Origin: Microvirga antarctica
GTDB taxonomy: Bacteria > Pseudomonadota > Alphaproteobacteria > Rhizobiales > Beijerinckiaceae
Direction of reading: 5' to 3'
Assembly: GCF_017921815.1 (NCBI RefSeq)
Contig: NZ_JAGEMM010000002.1
Coordinates: 620,001-684,000 of the forward strand
Length of the DNA stretch: 64,000 bases
A program made the position numbers and the translations under genes. Under the pieces are notes generated by a model, which saw only the letters and a list, made by a program, of their open reading frames with translations, ran no database searches and was not told the origin of the DNA. This document shows, piece after piece, positions 56,754 through 64,000 of the stretch; the first letter of the stretch is position 1; the number at the start of each line of letters is the position of its first letter.

Positions 56754-57821
56754 ATGGCTCCCAAGCGCTCAACCATCAAAGACGTGGCCAAACGGGCCGG
56801 GGTGTCGACCGCGACCGTCTCGAACGTGTTTAGTGGCTCGAAGCCCGTGAACGCCGAATTGAGGGAACGTGTCGAGGGAGCAGCCCGAGCGTTATCCTAT
56901 CACGTTGACCGTGCCGCATCGCAGTTGCGCTCCGGGCAAACGAAAGTCGTGGGCGTGCTCGTGCCGGACCTCGACGACGTGTTCTTTACCTCGCTGGTTT
57001 CGCGGCTCGAGGTGAGGGCGCAGGAAGACGGATATGATGTCATCGTCGCCTCATCCCGTGACAACCCGGAGCTTGAGCGGTCGCGCCTGCGAGCTCTGCT
57101 CGGTTGGCGGCCGTCCGGCCTGATTGCGGTACCCAACAACGACGAGATTCCGCAGATTTTGGCCGACGAGGCGCATCGGTTGCCGATCGTGCTGGCCGAC
57201 CGCGTTGCCGGGATCAGCACCTTTGCGGATGCTGTAACAATTGATAACCACGAAGCAGGAGCCATGGCCGCGAGCCATCTCGTGGCCTTGGGGCATCGCG
57301 ACGTGGTTATCGCGGCCTCCCATCTTTCGTTCGCGCCTATCCGCGAGCGCGTCCGCGGCGCCGACAGCGTTCTGTTCGGCGAATTCGGAGAGGGAGCTCG
57401 CGTGGTCGAGCTTGGTTCCAACAGTGACCGCGGTGCGGACATTTTTGCGGACTGGCTGGACCGGAATGCGCGCCCGACGGCGATCCTCGCGCTCACCAAC
57501 GTGACGACGCTCGCCGTGCTCTCGGCGCTGGCGGCGCGTCGCATCGATCTGCCGGAGCAGATCTCGCTCATCGGCTTCGACGATTATGCCTGGATGAGCG
57601 CACGCAAAACGGCGTTGACGGCTGTTCGCCAGCCGGTTGACGCCATGGCAGGGATGCTTTGGGACCGGTTGAAGGCGCGCATCGGCGGCGACGATTCACC
57701 GCCACGCCGCATCGAGCTCAATACATCGCTGCAGGTTCGCGATTCCGTGCGCGATCTCAGCATGACCGCAAATGCCAGGCCTGTTCTGCCCCGCAAGCAC
57801 GCGCCGGTTCCCGGCGAGTAA
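56754..57821 (+). CDS. LacI-family transcriptional repressor
   Basis: The 355-residue product has the LacI HTH and hinge (TIKDVAKRAGVSTATVSNVF, then YHVDRAASQLRSG) and a periplasmic-binding-like effector domain with KVVGVLVPDLDDVFFTSL and LIGFDDYAWM. It is the first gene of a carbohydrate operon, has two identical operators 12 bases upstream, and presumably represses itself and the transporter/kinase genes until a sugar or polyol binds. Confidence 0.93.
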   Translation: MAPKRSTIKDVAKRAGVSTATVSNVFSGSKPVNAELRERVEGAARALSYHVDRAASQLRSGQTKVVGVLVPDLDDVFFTSLVSRLEVRAQEDGYDVIVASSRDNPELERSRLRALLGWRPSGLIAVPNNDEIPQILADEAHRLPIVLADRVAGISTFADAVTIDNHEAGAMAASHLVALGHRDVVIAASHLSFAPIRERVRGADSVLFGEFGEGARVVELGSNSDRGADIFADWLDRNARPTAILALTNVTTLAVLSALAARRIDLPEQISLIGFDDYAWMSARKTALTAVRQPVDAMAGMLWDRLKARIGGDDSPPRRIELNTSLQVRDSVRDLSMTANARPVLPRKHAPVPGE

Positions 57822-57875
57822 GAAGCGGACGGATCACACCCATGAACCGTGCAGGATAAGGTCGAGGAGGACATC

Positions 57876-58751
57876 GTGCGCACAAAGAGCCTTGCCCAGT
57901 CATTGCCGCTGATCGCTCCAGTTCACATGCTGATTCTGAGTGTCATTGTCATTCCGTCAGCCTTCGTTGTCTGGCTCAGCGTGACGAAGTCCACATTCGG
58001 GCAGGACCCGTCTTTTGTCGGGCTCGAGAACTATATTCGCGTGCTGTCCGATCCTGCCTTCCGCAGGGCGCTCTGGAACACTATCGTTATCGTTGTCTGC
58101 GCCGTCCATATCGAGCTTGCGGTCGGGCTCCTTGTCGCGCTGCTTTTCGCCAGTGGCCTCTGGTTCCGGCGTTTCCTGCTCGTCGCGGTGCTCGCGCCCT
58201 ATGCGGTGAGCGAGGTGATCGCGGTCGTCATGTGGCGTTTCCTCTTCGACCCCGATGCCGGCCCGATCACGCTCGCCCTGAAGGCGCTCGGCCTTCCCAT
58301 CCTCGACTGGTCGTTCGAGCCGACCCACGCCATGGTGCTGATCGCGTTGCTTACCATCTGGCTGCACCTGCCCTTCACGTTCATCATCCTCTACGCGGCG
58401 CGACTGGCCATCCCGAGCGATCTCTACGAGGCCGCCCGCATCGACGGCGCGACACCCTTCCAGGCGTTTCGTCGGGTGACCTTCCCGCTGCTGGGTCCGG
58501 CCGTCATGGTGGCGCTGCTGTTCCGCTACATCTTCGCGTTCCGCATCTTCTCCGAAGTCTGGCTGTTGACCGGCGGCGGCCCCGCCCGGTCCACCGAGGT
58601 CGTGGCGGTCTACCTCTACCAGGAGGCGTTCAGCTACAACGCCTTCGGGTCCGCTGCCGCGACAGCGTGGATCATGGTGGCGGCCTCGCTTGTGCTGGCC
58701 AGCGGTTACGTCTTCCTGCTGCGCAAACAGGTGACCGGCAATGCGCACTAA
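57876..58751 (+). CDS. Sugar ABC transporter permease 1 (MalF-like)
   Basis: The 291-residue membrane protein has six helices and the EAA loop YEAARIDGATPFQAFRRVTF near residue 195. The GTG at 57876 follows GAGGAGG by 5 bases, so it is preferred over an earlier GTG at 57849. Its 3' end overlaps the second permease by 11 bases. It is part of a CUT1-type carbohydrate importer. Confidence 0.9.
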   Translation: MRTKSLAQSLPLIAPVHMLILSVIVIPSAFVVWLSVTKSTFGQDPSFVGLENYIRVLSDPAFRRALWNTIVIVVCAVHIELAVGLLVALLFASGLWFRRFLLVAVLAPYAVSEVIAVVMWRFLFDPDAGPITLALKALGLPILDWSFEPTHAMVLIALLTIWLHLPFTFIILYAARLAIPSDLYEAARIDGATPFQAFRRVTFPLLGPAVMVALLFRYIFAFRIFSEVWLLTGGGPARSTEVVAVYLYQEAFSYNAFGSAAATAWIMVAASLVLASGYVFLLRKQVTGNAH

Positions 58752-59574
58752 GAGACTTTCCATCGGTTTGGGGAAGACGCTGGCTGTCGCAGCGCTGCTG
58801 TTCTGGTCGCTGTTTCCGATCGCCTTCATCGTCATGTCGTCGCTGAAGCCCGGGCAGGAGATCTTCGCGGTCCCGCCCGCCTATCTGTTCACCCCGACCT
58901 TCGAGAACTACGCCTCGCTTTGGAACCGCTGGGGATCGTTCTTCGACGGATTGCTCAACAGCACCATCGTCACGGCGGGCGCGACAGCGCTTGCGGTGAG
59001 CGCCAGCACCTGCGCGGGCTACGTCTATTCGCGCAATGCCGGGCGATTTCTCAATGCCAGCGTCGTGTTTCTCATCGTCGTCCGGCTGATTCCGCCCATC
59101 GTAGTCACGCTGCCACTTTTCCCCATCATCAACGCCATGGGGCTGAACGATACGCACATCGTGCTGATCGTGCTCTACGCGACGTTCTTCGTGTCGCTGG
59201 GTGCAATCCTGATGCGCACCTTCATCGACCAGATTCCGCGCGAACTGGACGAGGCGGCACAGATCGACGGCGCGAAACCGCTCACCATCCTGTTGCGGGT
59301 CATCGTGCCGCTGGCGGCGCCGGGCATTCTGGCGGTCGCCGTGTTCGTCGTTGTGTTCTCGTGGAACGAGTTCCTCTTTGCCTTCATCTTCACTGCCACC
59401 AAGGCCAAGACGACGCCTCTGGTGATCTCGGAGATGATCGGCTCCATCGACGGGGTCGACTGGGGCATTCTGTTCGCCGCGTCAACGGTGCAACTGGCCC
59501 CTGTTCTTCTCTTCGTCGTGCTCATGAATCGCTATCTCGTCGCTGGACTGACGGCCGGCGCCACCAAGGGATGA
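58741..59574 (+). CDS. Sugar ABC transporter permease 2 (MalG-like)
   Basis: The 277-residue product has the MalG-type arrangement with FSWNEFLFAFIFT and EAA loop DEAAQIDGAKPLTILLRVIV. It pairs with the preceding permease, with which it overlaps by 11 bases. The binding-protein gene begins 29 bases after it. Confidence 0.9.
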   Translation: MRTKRLSIGLGKTLAVAALLFWSLFPIAFIVMSSLKPGQEIFAVPPAYLFTPTFENYASLWNRWGSFFDGLLNSTIVTAGATALAVSASTCAGYVYSRNAGRFLNASVVFLIVVRLIPPIVVTLPLFPIINAMGLNDTHIVLIVLYATFFVSLGAILMRTFIDQIPRELDEAAQIDGAKPLTILLRVIVPLAAPGILAVAVFVVVFSWNEFLFAFIFTATKAKTTPLVISEMIGSIDGVDWGILFAASTVQLAPVLLFVVLMNRYLVAGLTAGATKG

Positions 59575-59602
59575 TCAACCGTCTGCAGGGAGGTAAACAA
59601 GC

Positions 59603-60898
59603 ATGAAAAACACGTCTACACTCGCATTGACCCGCCGCCGCTTCCTCGGCACCACCATGGGTGCCGCCGCCGTTCTCGCGTCGCGCCCGTCCTGGGCCGC
59701 CGCGAAAACGCTGAACGTCCTCAGCCACAAGGTGCACGAGACCGTGCTCGGCACCGGCGAGACCGACCTCTTGAAGAACTGGAAGACCGCCAACGATGCG
59801 GCCGTGACGTTCACGACCTTCGATTCCAATCCGCTCCAGGACCGTCTTTTCCGCGAGGCAAGTCTCTCCGAGACCGATTACGGCGTCGGTTTCATGGTCG
59901 ACAATCGCCCAACGGCCGAGATCGCGTCGTTGTTCGAGCCGCTGGACGAGAAGCTGAAAAGCGATCCGATCGAGGATTTTGCCGATATCGCTCCTGGGCT
60001 GGTGCAGGGCATGACCATCAACCGGAAGCTCATCGGCATCCCGGTTCGCCATGCCACGCAGGGTTTGTTCTACAACGAGGCGCTGCTTGAGGAGGCCGGC
60101 ATCTCGGCGCCCCCGACCACCCTTGAGGAACTCGTCGAACAGGCCAAGAAGCTCACCTTTACGTCCAAGGCCGGCACGCCGGTGACGGGCATGATCCTGG
60201 CGAGCGATCTGGCGGTCTTTCCGGTGATGTTCGCGCGCGCCTTCGGGGGCGATTTCATCACCAAGGATTTCGCACTTGTGCCGGACCCGGTGGCGATGGA
60301 AAAGGCATTGGAGACGCTTCGGGCGATGTTTGCGGCCGGCGCCTTGCCGCGCAGCTACGCGACCACCAAGAACGACGATCAGGTGACCTGGATGCAGCAG
60401 GGCAGGGCCGCCTTCACCGTGCTGCCGTTCGCGCGCTTCGCCCAGTTGAACAATCCCGATCAGAGCAAGTATCCCGGCAAGATCAAGGCGATCGAGTTCC
60501 CGGTCTCGGCAGCGCTCGTCGGCAAGACGCCCATGGCCTCGGTGACGGAAGCCTGGGCGATGGTGATTCCGAAGAACACCAAGGACAAGGCGCTTGCCTG
60601 GTCGTTCATCAAGGAAGTGTCGAGCAAGCGCGTCACGCTGGGCATGGCGCTGAACGGCAACGGCCCGGTGCGTGTGTCGACCTATGCCGATCCGGCGCTC
60701 ATTCAGAAGAGCCCGGTCGCTGCGGTCGAGGCGAAGGCGCTTGCGACGGCGCGCGCGACCTTCCCGCCCTTCCCGGAAGCCGCACGCGCGCAGGCCACCA
60801 TGCTCGAAGAGGTTCAGCTCGCTGTCCTCGGCCGCAAGCCCGTCAAGGAGGCGGTTGCGGCGATCATCCAGCGCGTGAAGCCGTTGATGCCTGCCTAG
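59603..60898 (+). CDS. Sugar ABC transporter substrate-binding protein, Tat-exported
   Basis: The 431-residue product has a Tat signal (TRRRFLGTTMGAAAVLASRP) and a CUT1-type binding domain with MVDNRPTAEIASLFEPLDE and GIPVRHATQGLFYNEALLEE. Tat export implies the protein folds before translocation. GGGAGGT precedes the ATG. A long stem-loop follows the stop. No ATPase for this importer lies in the window. Confidence 0.9.
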   Translation: MKNTSTLALTRRRFLGTTMGAAAVLASRPSWAAAKTLNVLSHKVHETVLGTGETDLLKNWKTANDAAVTFTTFDSNPLQDRLFREASLSETDYGVGFMVDNRPTAEIASLFEPLDEKLKSDPIEDFADIAPGLVQGMTINRKLIGIPVRHATQGLFYNEALLEEAGISAPPTTLEELVEQAKKLTFTSKAGTPVTGMILASDLAVFPVMFARAFGGDFITKDFALVPDPVAMEKALETLRAMFAAGALPRSYATTKNDDQVTWMQQGRAAFTVLPFARFAQLNNPDQSKYPGKIKAIEFPVSAALVGKTPMASVTEAWAMVIPKNTKDKALAWSFIKEVSSKRVTLGMALNGNGPVRVSTYADPALIQKSPVAAVEAKALATARATFPPFPEAARAQATMLEEVQLAVLGRKPVKEAVAAIIQRVKPLMPA

Positions 60899-60913
60899 TC
60901 GGCGAAAATCCTT

Positions 60914-60943
60914 CAGGCCCGTGCTGCCGATTGCACGGGCCTG
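60914..60943 (+). promoter_or_regulatory. Stem-loop after the binding-protein gene
   Basis: A perfect 11-bp stem CAGGCCCGTGC/GCACGGGCCTG (60914-60924, 60933-60943) with an 8-base loop and no T-tract lies between the binding-protein and FAD-enzyme genes. It is better read as an mRNA-stabilising or attenuating element than as a terminator. Confidence 0.5.
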
Positions 60944-61000
60944 CAACCCCATGAAACCTGCCAGCAGATCGCAAAGCCATTTCCGTCGAGGTTGAGAACA

Positions 61001-62443
61001 ATGCCCAGCACCACCGTCAAGTCCATTCAGGAACCCGCCCGTTCCATTCCCGTCTCGGCCGAGTATGACGTGCTCGTCGTCGGGGGCGGGCCGTCCGGCC
61101 TCACCGCCGCGCTTGCCGCTTCCGAGGACGGATTGCGCGTCGGCCTGATCGAGAGCCGCAGCTTTGTCGGCGGCAACATGACGATCGGATTGCCGGTGCT
61201 GGGCTTCCTCGGCCAGAAGGGCAACCAGATCATTGACGGCCTGCCCGAGAAGTTCATCAAACGCCTGCGGACCGAGCGCGATGGTGCGAGCGAACACCGG
61301 CCGTGCCCGCTGCATATGGGCATCACGCTTGTCGAGCCAGAGGCCGTCAAGACGGTGGCGCTCGAGATGCTGACCGAGGCGGGCGTCGATGTGCTGTTCT
61401 ACACGTTTTTTGCCGGCGCGATCATGGATGGCGACAGCATCCGCGGCATCATCACCGAGAGCAAGAGCGGGCGTTCCGCGGTCCTCGCCAAGGTGGTGAT
61501 CGACTGCACGGGTGACGCGGACGTGGCCTACCGCGCCGGCGTGCCGTGCGAGAAAGGTGACGAGCACGGGGGCATGCAGCCGCCGACGCTCATGTTCTGC
61601 CTCGGCGGAGTCGACACCGAAAAGCTGCGCATGACCATCGCCAACGCGCCCAAGGAGGCGCGCACCTATCTGACGGACTTCATTCCCGCCGAGTATTTCG
61701 GCCAGAACAACCAGTTCATCGTCGTGGGCCTGCGCGAACTCATGGCCAAGGCCAAGGCCGAGCGCGGCCTCAGCATCCCCAACGAACGGACCATCATCAT
61801 CACCGGCCTGAAGAAGGGCGAGGTGTGGATCAACATGACGCGCGTGACCGGTACCGACGGCACCGACGCCCGCAGCCTCACCGAGGGCGAGATCGAAGGC
61901 CGCGCCCAGATCGACGATATCGTCACCTACCTCATCCACTACGTGGCGGGTTTTGAGAACGCCTATTTCACCAAGACGGCGCCGTTCCTCGGCATCCGTG
62001 AAACGCGCCGCATCGTGGGGCAGTACATGATGACCCAGGACGACGTTCTGTCCTGCCGCCACTTCGACGATTCCATCGCTGTCGCGTCCTATCCCATCGA
62101 CATCCATCGTCCCGGCGACGAGGGCTGCACGCTGATCTGGTGTGGCGATTGCTACGACATCCCGTATCGCTCGCTCGTGCCGCAAAAAGTGTCCAACCTG
62201 CTCGTCGCCGGCCGCTCGATCTCCGCCACCCACGAGGCGATGGGCGCAATCCGTGTCATGGCCACCTGCATGGCGATGGGCGAGGCCGCCGGTCGGGCAG
62301 CCAAGATCTCCGTGCGCGGCAACCGGACGCCTGCCGATATCGACGTCGGGGATTTGCGGCGTCAGCAGCTGCAGCGGGGCGTCTATCTGCGCAATCCCGA
62401 CGGCAGCCGGACAATGCCAGAAGGCCTGGCGCCGGCCGCCTGA
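61001..62443 (+). CDS. FAD-dependent oxidoreductase (FAD_oxidored family)
   Basis: The 480-residue product has an N-terminal FAD motif VLVVGGGPSGLTAALAASED, then SFVGGNMTIGLPVLGF, VIDCTGDADVAYRAG and a late NLLVAGRSISATHEAMGAIR, the pattern of the FAD_oxidored family. Substrate unknown; the operon suggests a sugar, polyol or sugar acid. GAGG lies 9 bases before the ATG at 61001. It is followed by the kinase gene after 30 bases. Confidence 0.85.
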   Translation: MPSTTVKSIQEPARSIPVSAEYDVLVVGGGPSGLTAALAASEDGLRVGLIESRSFVGGNMTIGLPVLGFLGQKGNQIIDGLPEKFIKRLRTERDGASEHRPCPLHMGITLVEPEAVKTVALEMLTEAGVDVLFYTFFAGAIMDGDSIRGIITESKSGRSAVLAKVVIDCTGDADVAYRAGVPCEKGDEHGGMQPPTLMFCLGGVDTEKLRMTIANAPKEARTYLTDFIPAEYFGQNNQFIVVGLRELMAKAKAERGLSIPNERTIIITGLKKGEVWINMTRVTGTDGTDARSLTEGEIEGRAQIDDIVTYLIHYVAGFENAYFTKTAPFLGIRETRRIVGQYMMTQDDVLSCRHFDDSIAVASYPIDIHRPGDEGCTLIWCGDCYDIPYRSLVPQKVSNLLVAGRSISATHEAMGAIRVMATCMAMGEAAGRAAKISVRGNRTPADIDVGDLRRQQLQRGVYLRNPDGSRTMPEGLAPAA

Positions 62444-62473
62444 GCACCATCGAGCAAGGAACGGTAGAGCCGC

Positions 62474-64000
62474 ATGGCGACGGATCATTACATCGGCGTA
62501 GACGTCGGAACGGGCAGCGCGCGCGCCGGAATTTTCCGGCGCGACGGCACGCTCGTCGCCACGGCCAAGCGCGACATCAGGCTCTGGCAGGACGGTCCTG
62601 ACATCGCGGAGCAGTCCAGCGACGACATCTGGCAGGCCGTCGCAGCCAGTGTGCGCGAGGCGCTGGCGGAGGCTGACCTCGAAGCTGACGCCATCGCGGG
62701 CATCGGTTTTGATGCCACCTGCTCGCTGGTGGTCGTCGGACCCGAGGGCGCGCCGCTGGCGGTCGGGCCCCACGGCGATGATGAACGCAACATCATCGTC
62801 TGGATGGATCATCGGGCGACCGAGAACGCACAACGGATCAACCGCCTTGGCCATCGCGTGCTCGACTATGTGGGAGGAGTCATCTCGCCGGAGATGGAAA
62901 CGCCCAAATTGCTCTGGCTGAAGGAGAACCTTCCTTCGACCTACGGGTCGGCCTGGCAGTTTTTCGATCTCGTCGACTTCCTCACCTGGCGGGCCACAGG
63001 AAGCCTCGCTCGGTCCGCATGCACCGTCACGTGTAAATGGACCTACATGGCCCATGAAAGCCGCTGGGATGAGAGCTTCTTCCGCCAGATCGGTCTCGGC
63101 GATCTGGCCGATGACGCCTTCGCGCGCATCGGCACCGACATCGTGCCGGCCGGGAATGCGCTTGGCGCGGGTCTCACGGCGCAAGCCGCACAGGATCTCG
63201 GCCTGAAGCCTGGGACACCGGTCGGTGCCGGCCTCATCGATGCCCATGCGGGCGGCATCGGCACAGTCGGTGGATCGGCCACCACCACGATGGCCTATGT
63301 GCTTGGCACCTCGGCCTGCACGATGGCGAGCAGTGTTGAGCCAATCTTCATCCCGGGCGTCTGGGGTCCGTATTTCAGCGCGATGGTGCCGGGCCTCTGG
63401 CTGAATGAAGGTGGACAATCGAGCGCTGGCGCTGCGATCGATCAGATCGTGCATCTCCACCCCTCTGCCGGTGAGGCGCGCGCACTCGCTGAATCACGCG
63501 GCCAGTCCGTGCCGGATTTCCTGGCAGAGCTTGCGGTCAACAAGGCCGCCTCTTTGTCTGATGCCATTGGTTGGGCGGGCGGTCTCGTGATCGTGCCGGA
63601 CTTCCTCGGCAATCGCTCGCCCCATGCGGACCCCGACGCGCGCGCGATCATTGCTGGGCTCGGGATGGAGCGCGATCGCGACAATCTCGTGGCCCATTAC
63701 GTCGCGGGAATCCTCGGCCTCGGCTATGGACTCCGTCAGATCATCGCGGCGAGCCGTGCCAAAGGCGCGGTCATCGACACCATCGCGCTGAGCGGCGGTG
63801 CTGGCCGGCACCCGCTCGTGCGCCAGCTTCTTGCGGATTGCACCCGGGTGCCGGTCGCCGTGTCGCGGCAGGCCGAGCCGGTGCTTCTCGGCAGCGCGAT
63901 GCTCGGCGCGACGGCGAGCGGATCCTTCTTGGATCTTGCCGCTGCCATGGACGCGATGACCGGCGCCGCCGACCTGTTCCAGCCAACGCGGGACGAATCC
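62474..64000 (+). CDS. FGGY-family pentulose kinase (ribulokinase/ribitol-kinase-like), 3' truncated
   Basis: The frame from ATG 62474 stays open for 509 codons to the window end with no stop. It has FGGY domains: the start YIGVDVGTGSARAGIFRRDG, GIGFDATCSLVVVG, VWMDHRATENA, the mid-protein LIDAHAGGIGTVGG and GTSACTMASS, LGNRSPHADPDARA, and late ALSGGAGRHPLVRQLLADC. It phosphorylates a sugar, most likely a pentulose such as D-ribulose, feeding central metabolism. The C-terminal end lies outside the window. Confidence 0.9.
   Translation, partial: MATDHYIGVDVGTGSARAGIFRRDGTLVATAKRDIRLWQDGPDIAEQSSDDIWQAVAASVREALAEADLEADAIAGIGFDATCSLVVVGPEGAPLAVGPHGDDERNIIVWMDHRATENAQRINRLGHRVLDYVGGVISPEMETPKLLWLKENLPSTYGSAWQFFDLVDFLTWRATGSLARSACTVTCKWTYMAHESRWDESFFRQIGLGDLADDAFARIGTDIVPAGNALGAGLTAQAAQDLGLKPGTPVGAGLIDAHAGGIGTVGGSATTTMAYVLGTSACTMASSVEPIFIPGVWGPYFSAMVPGLWLNEGGQSSAGAAIDQIVHLHPSAGEARALAESRGQSVPDFLAELAVNKAASLSDAIGWAGGLVIVPDFLGNRSPHADPDARAIIAGLGMERDRDNLVAHYVAGILGLGYGLRQIIAASRAKGAVIDTIALSGGAGRHPLVRQLLADCTRVPVAVSRQAEPVLLGSAMLGATASGSFLDLAAAMDAMTGAADLFQPTRDES

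Noticed and set aside
59522..63460. A 1312-codon open frame on the minus strand
   Set aside because: It is antisense to the binding protein, FAD enzyme and kinase genes, which have clear motifs. Its His/Arg/Asp-rich sequence is the usual shadow of high-GC genes.

Overview
The window is a 64 kb piece of a high-GC alphaproteobacterial chromosome, most like a member of the Hyphomicrobiales (Rhizobiales). The pointers are an IalB-family protein, a lysine-type EF-P with its EpmA/EpmB modification enzymes, a guaB-MAPEG-rsmB-guaA block, a BigR/SqrR-type persulfide sensor with its operon, and a Gfo/Idh/MocA enzyme resembling galactose 1-dehydrogenase. Genus cannot be fixed from the sequence alone. 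I saw no rRNA, tRNA, CRISPR array, insertion sequence or integrase.

Region 1 (1-26.3 kb) is mostly core: the 3' end of an ialB-like gene, hspQ, an auxin-efflux-type carrier, a UbiH-like hydroxylase, a complete BMP-type (nucleoside-like) ABC importer, epmB-epmA divergent from efp, a YadA-like trimeric autotransporter with a small exported partner, an aminotransferase, a ppx/gppA-rlmE pair, a sugar dehydrogenase, a VOC protein, a Tat-exported dienelactone hydrolase, an MFS exporter, guaB, a MAPEG protein, a 49-residue lipoprotein, rsmB and guaA.

Region 2 (26.3-34.5 kb) begins directly after guaA and looks accessory. It holds regulator/enzyme pairs: LysR with NTF2-like and SDR, AKR with TetR, LysR with SDR and a frameshifted beta-hydroxyacid dehydrogenase, and ArsR with AHSA1. 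Region 3 (34.6-50.4 kb) reads as a catabolic island of unknown substrate. It contains a luciferase-like monooxygenase, an uncharacterised membrane protein with a Cys/His motif, an IclR regulator, an SDR, a GMC oxidoreductase, an SMP-30 lactonase, a Baeyer-Villiger-type monooxygenase, an unknown 174-residue protein, an SDR that lacks the usual Tyr/Lys pair, an ABC importer and a NicX-like ring-cleavage dioxygenase. A ketone to lactone to hydroxy-acid route is the simplest reading.

Region 4 (50.7-53.4 kb) is a sulfide/persulfide detoxification set: persulfide dioxygenase, BigR/SqrR-type repressor, rhodanese membrane protein and TauE/SafE exporter. Region 5 (53.9-56.5 kb) is a two-gene overlapping operon of a RimK-like ATP-grasp ligase and a GCS2-family carboxylate-amine ligase, which probably makes an unknown peptide or conjugate. 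Region 6 (56.7 kb to the end) is a LacI-regulated carbohydrate operon with tandem palindromic operators before the repressor gene, two permeases, a Tat-exported binding protein, an FAD-dependent oxidoreductase and an FGGY pentulose kinase cut by the window end. No transporter ATPase is seen in that operon.
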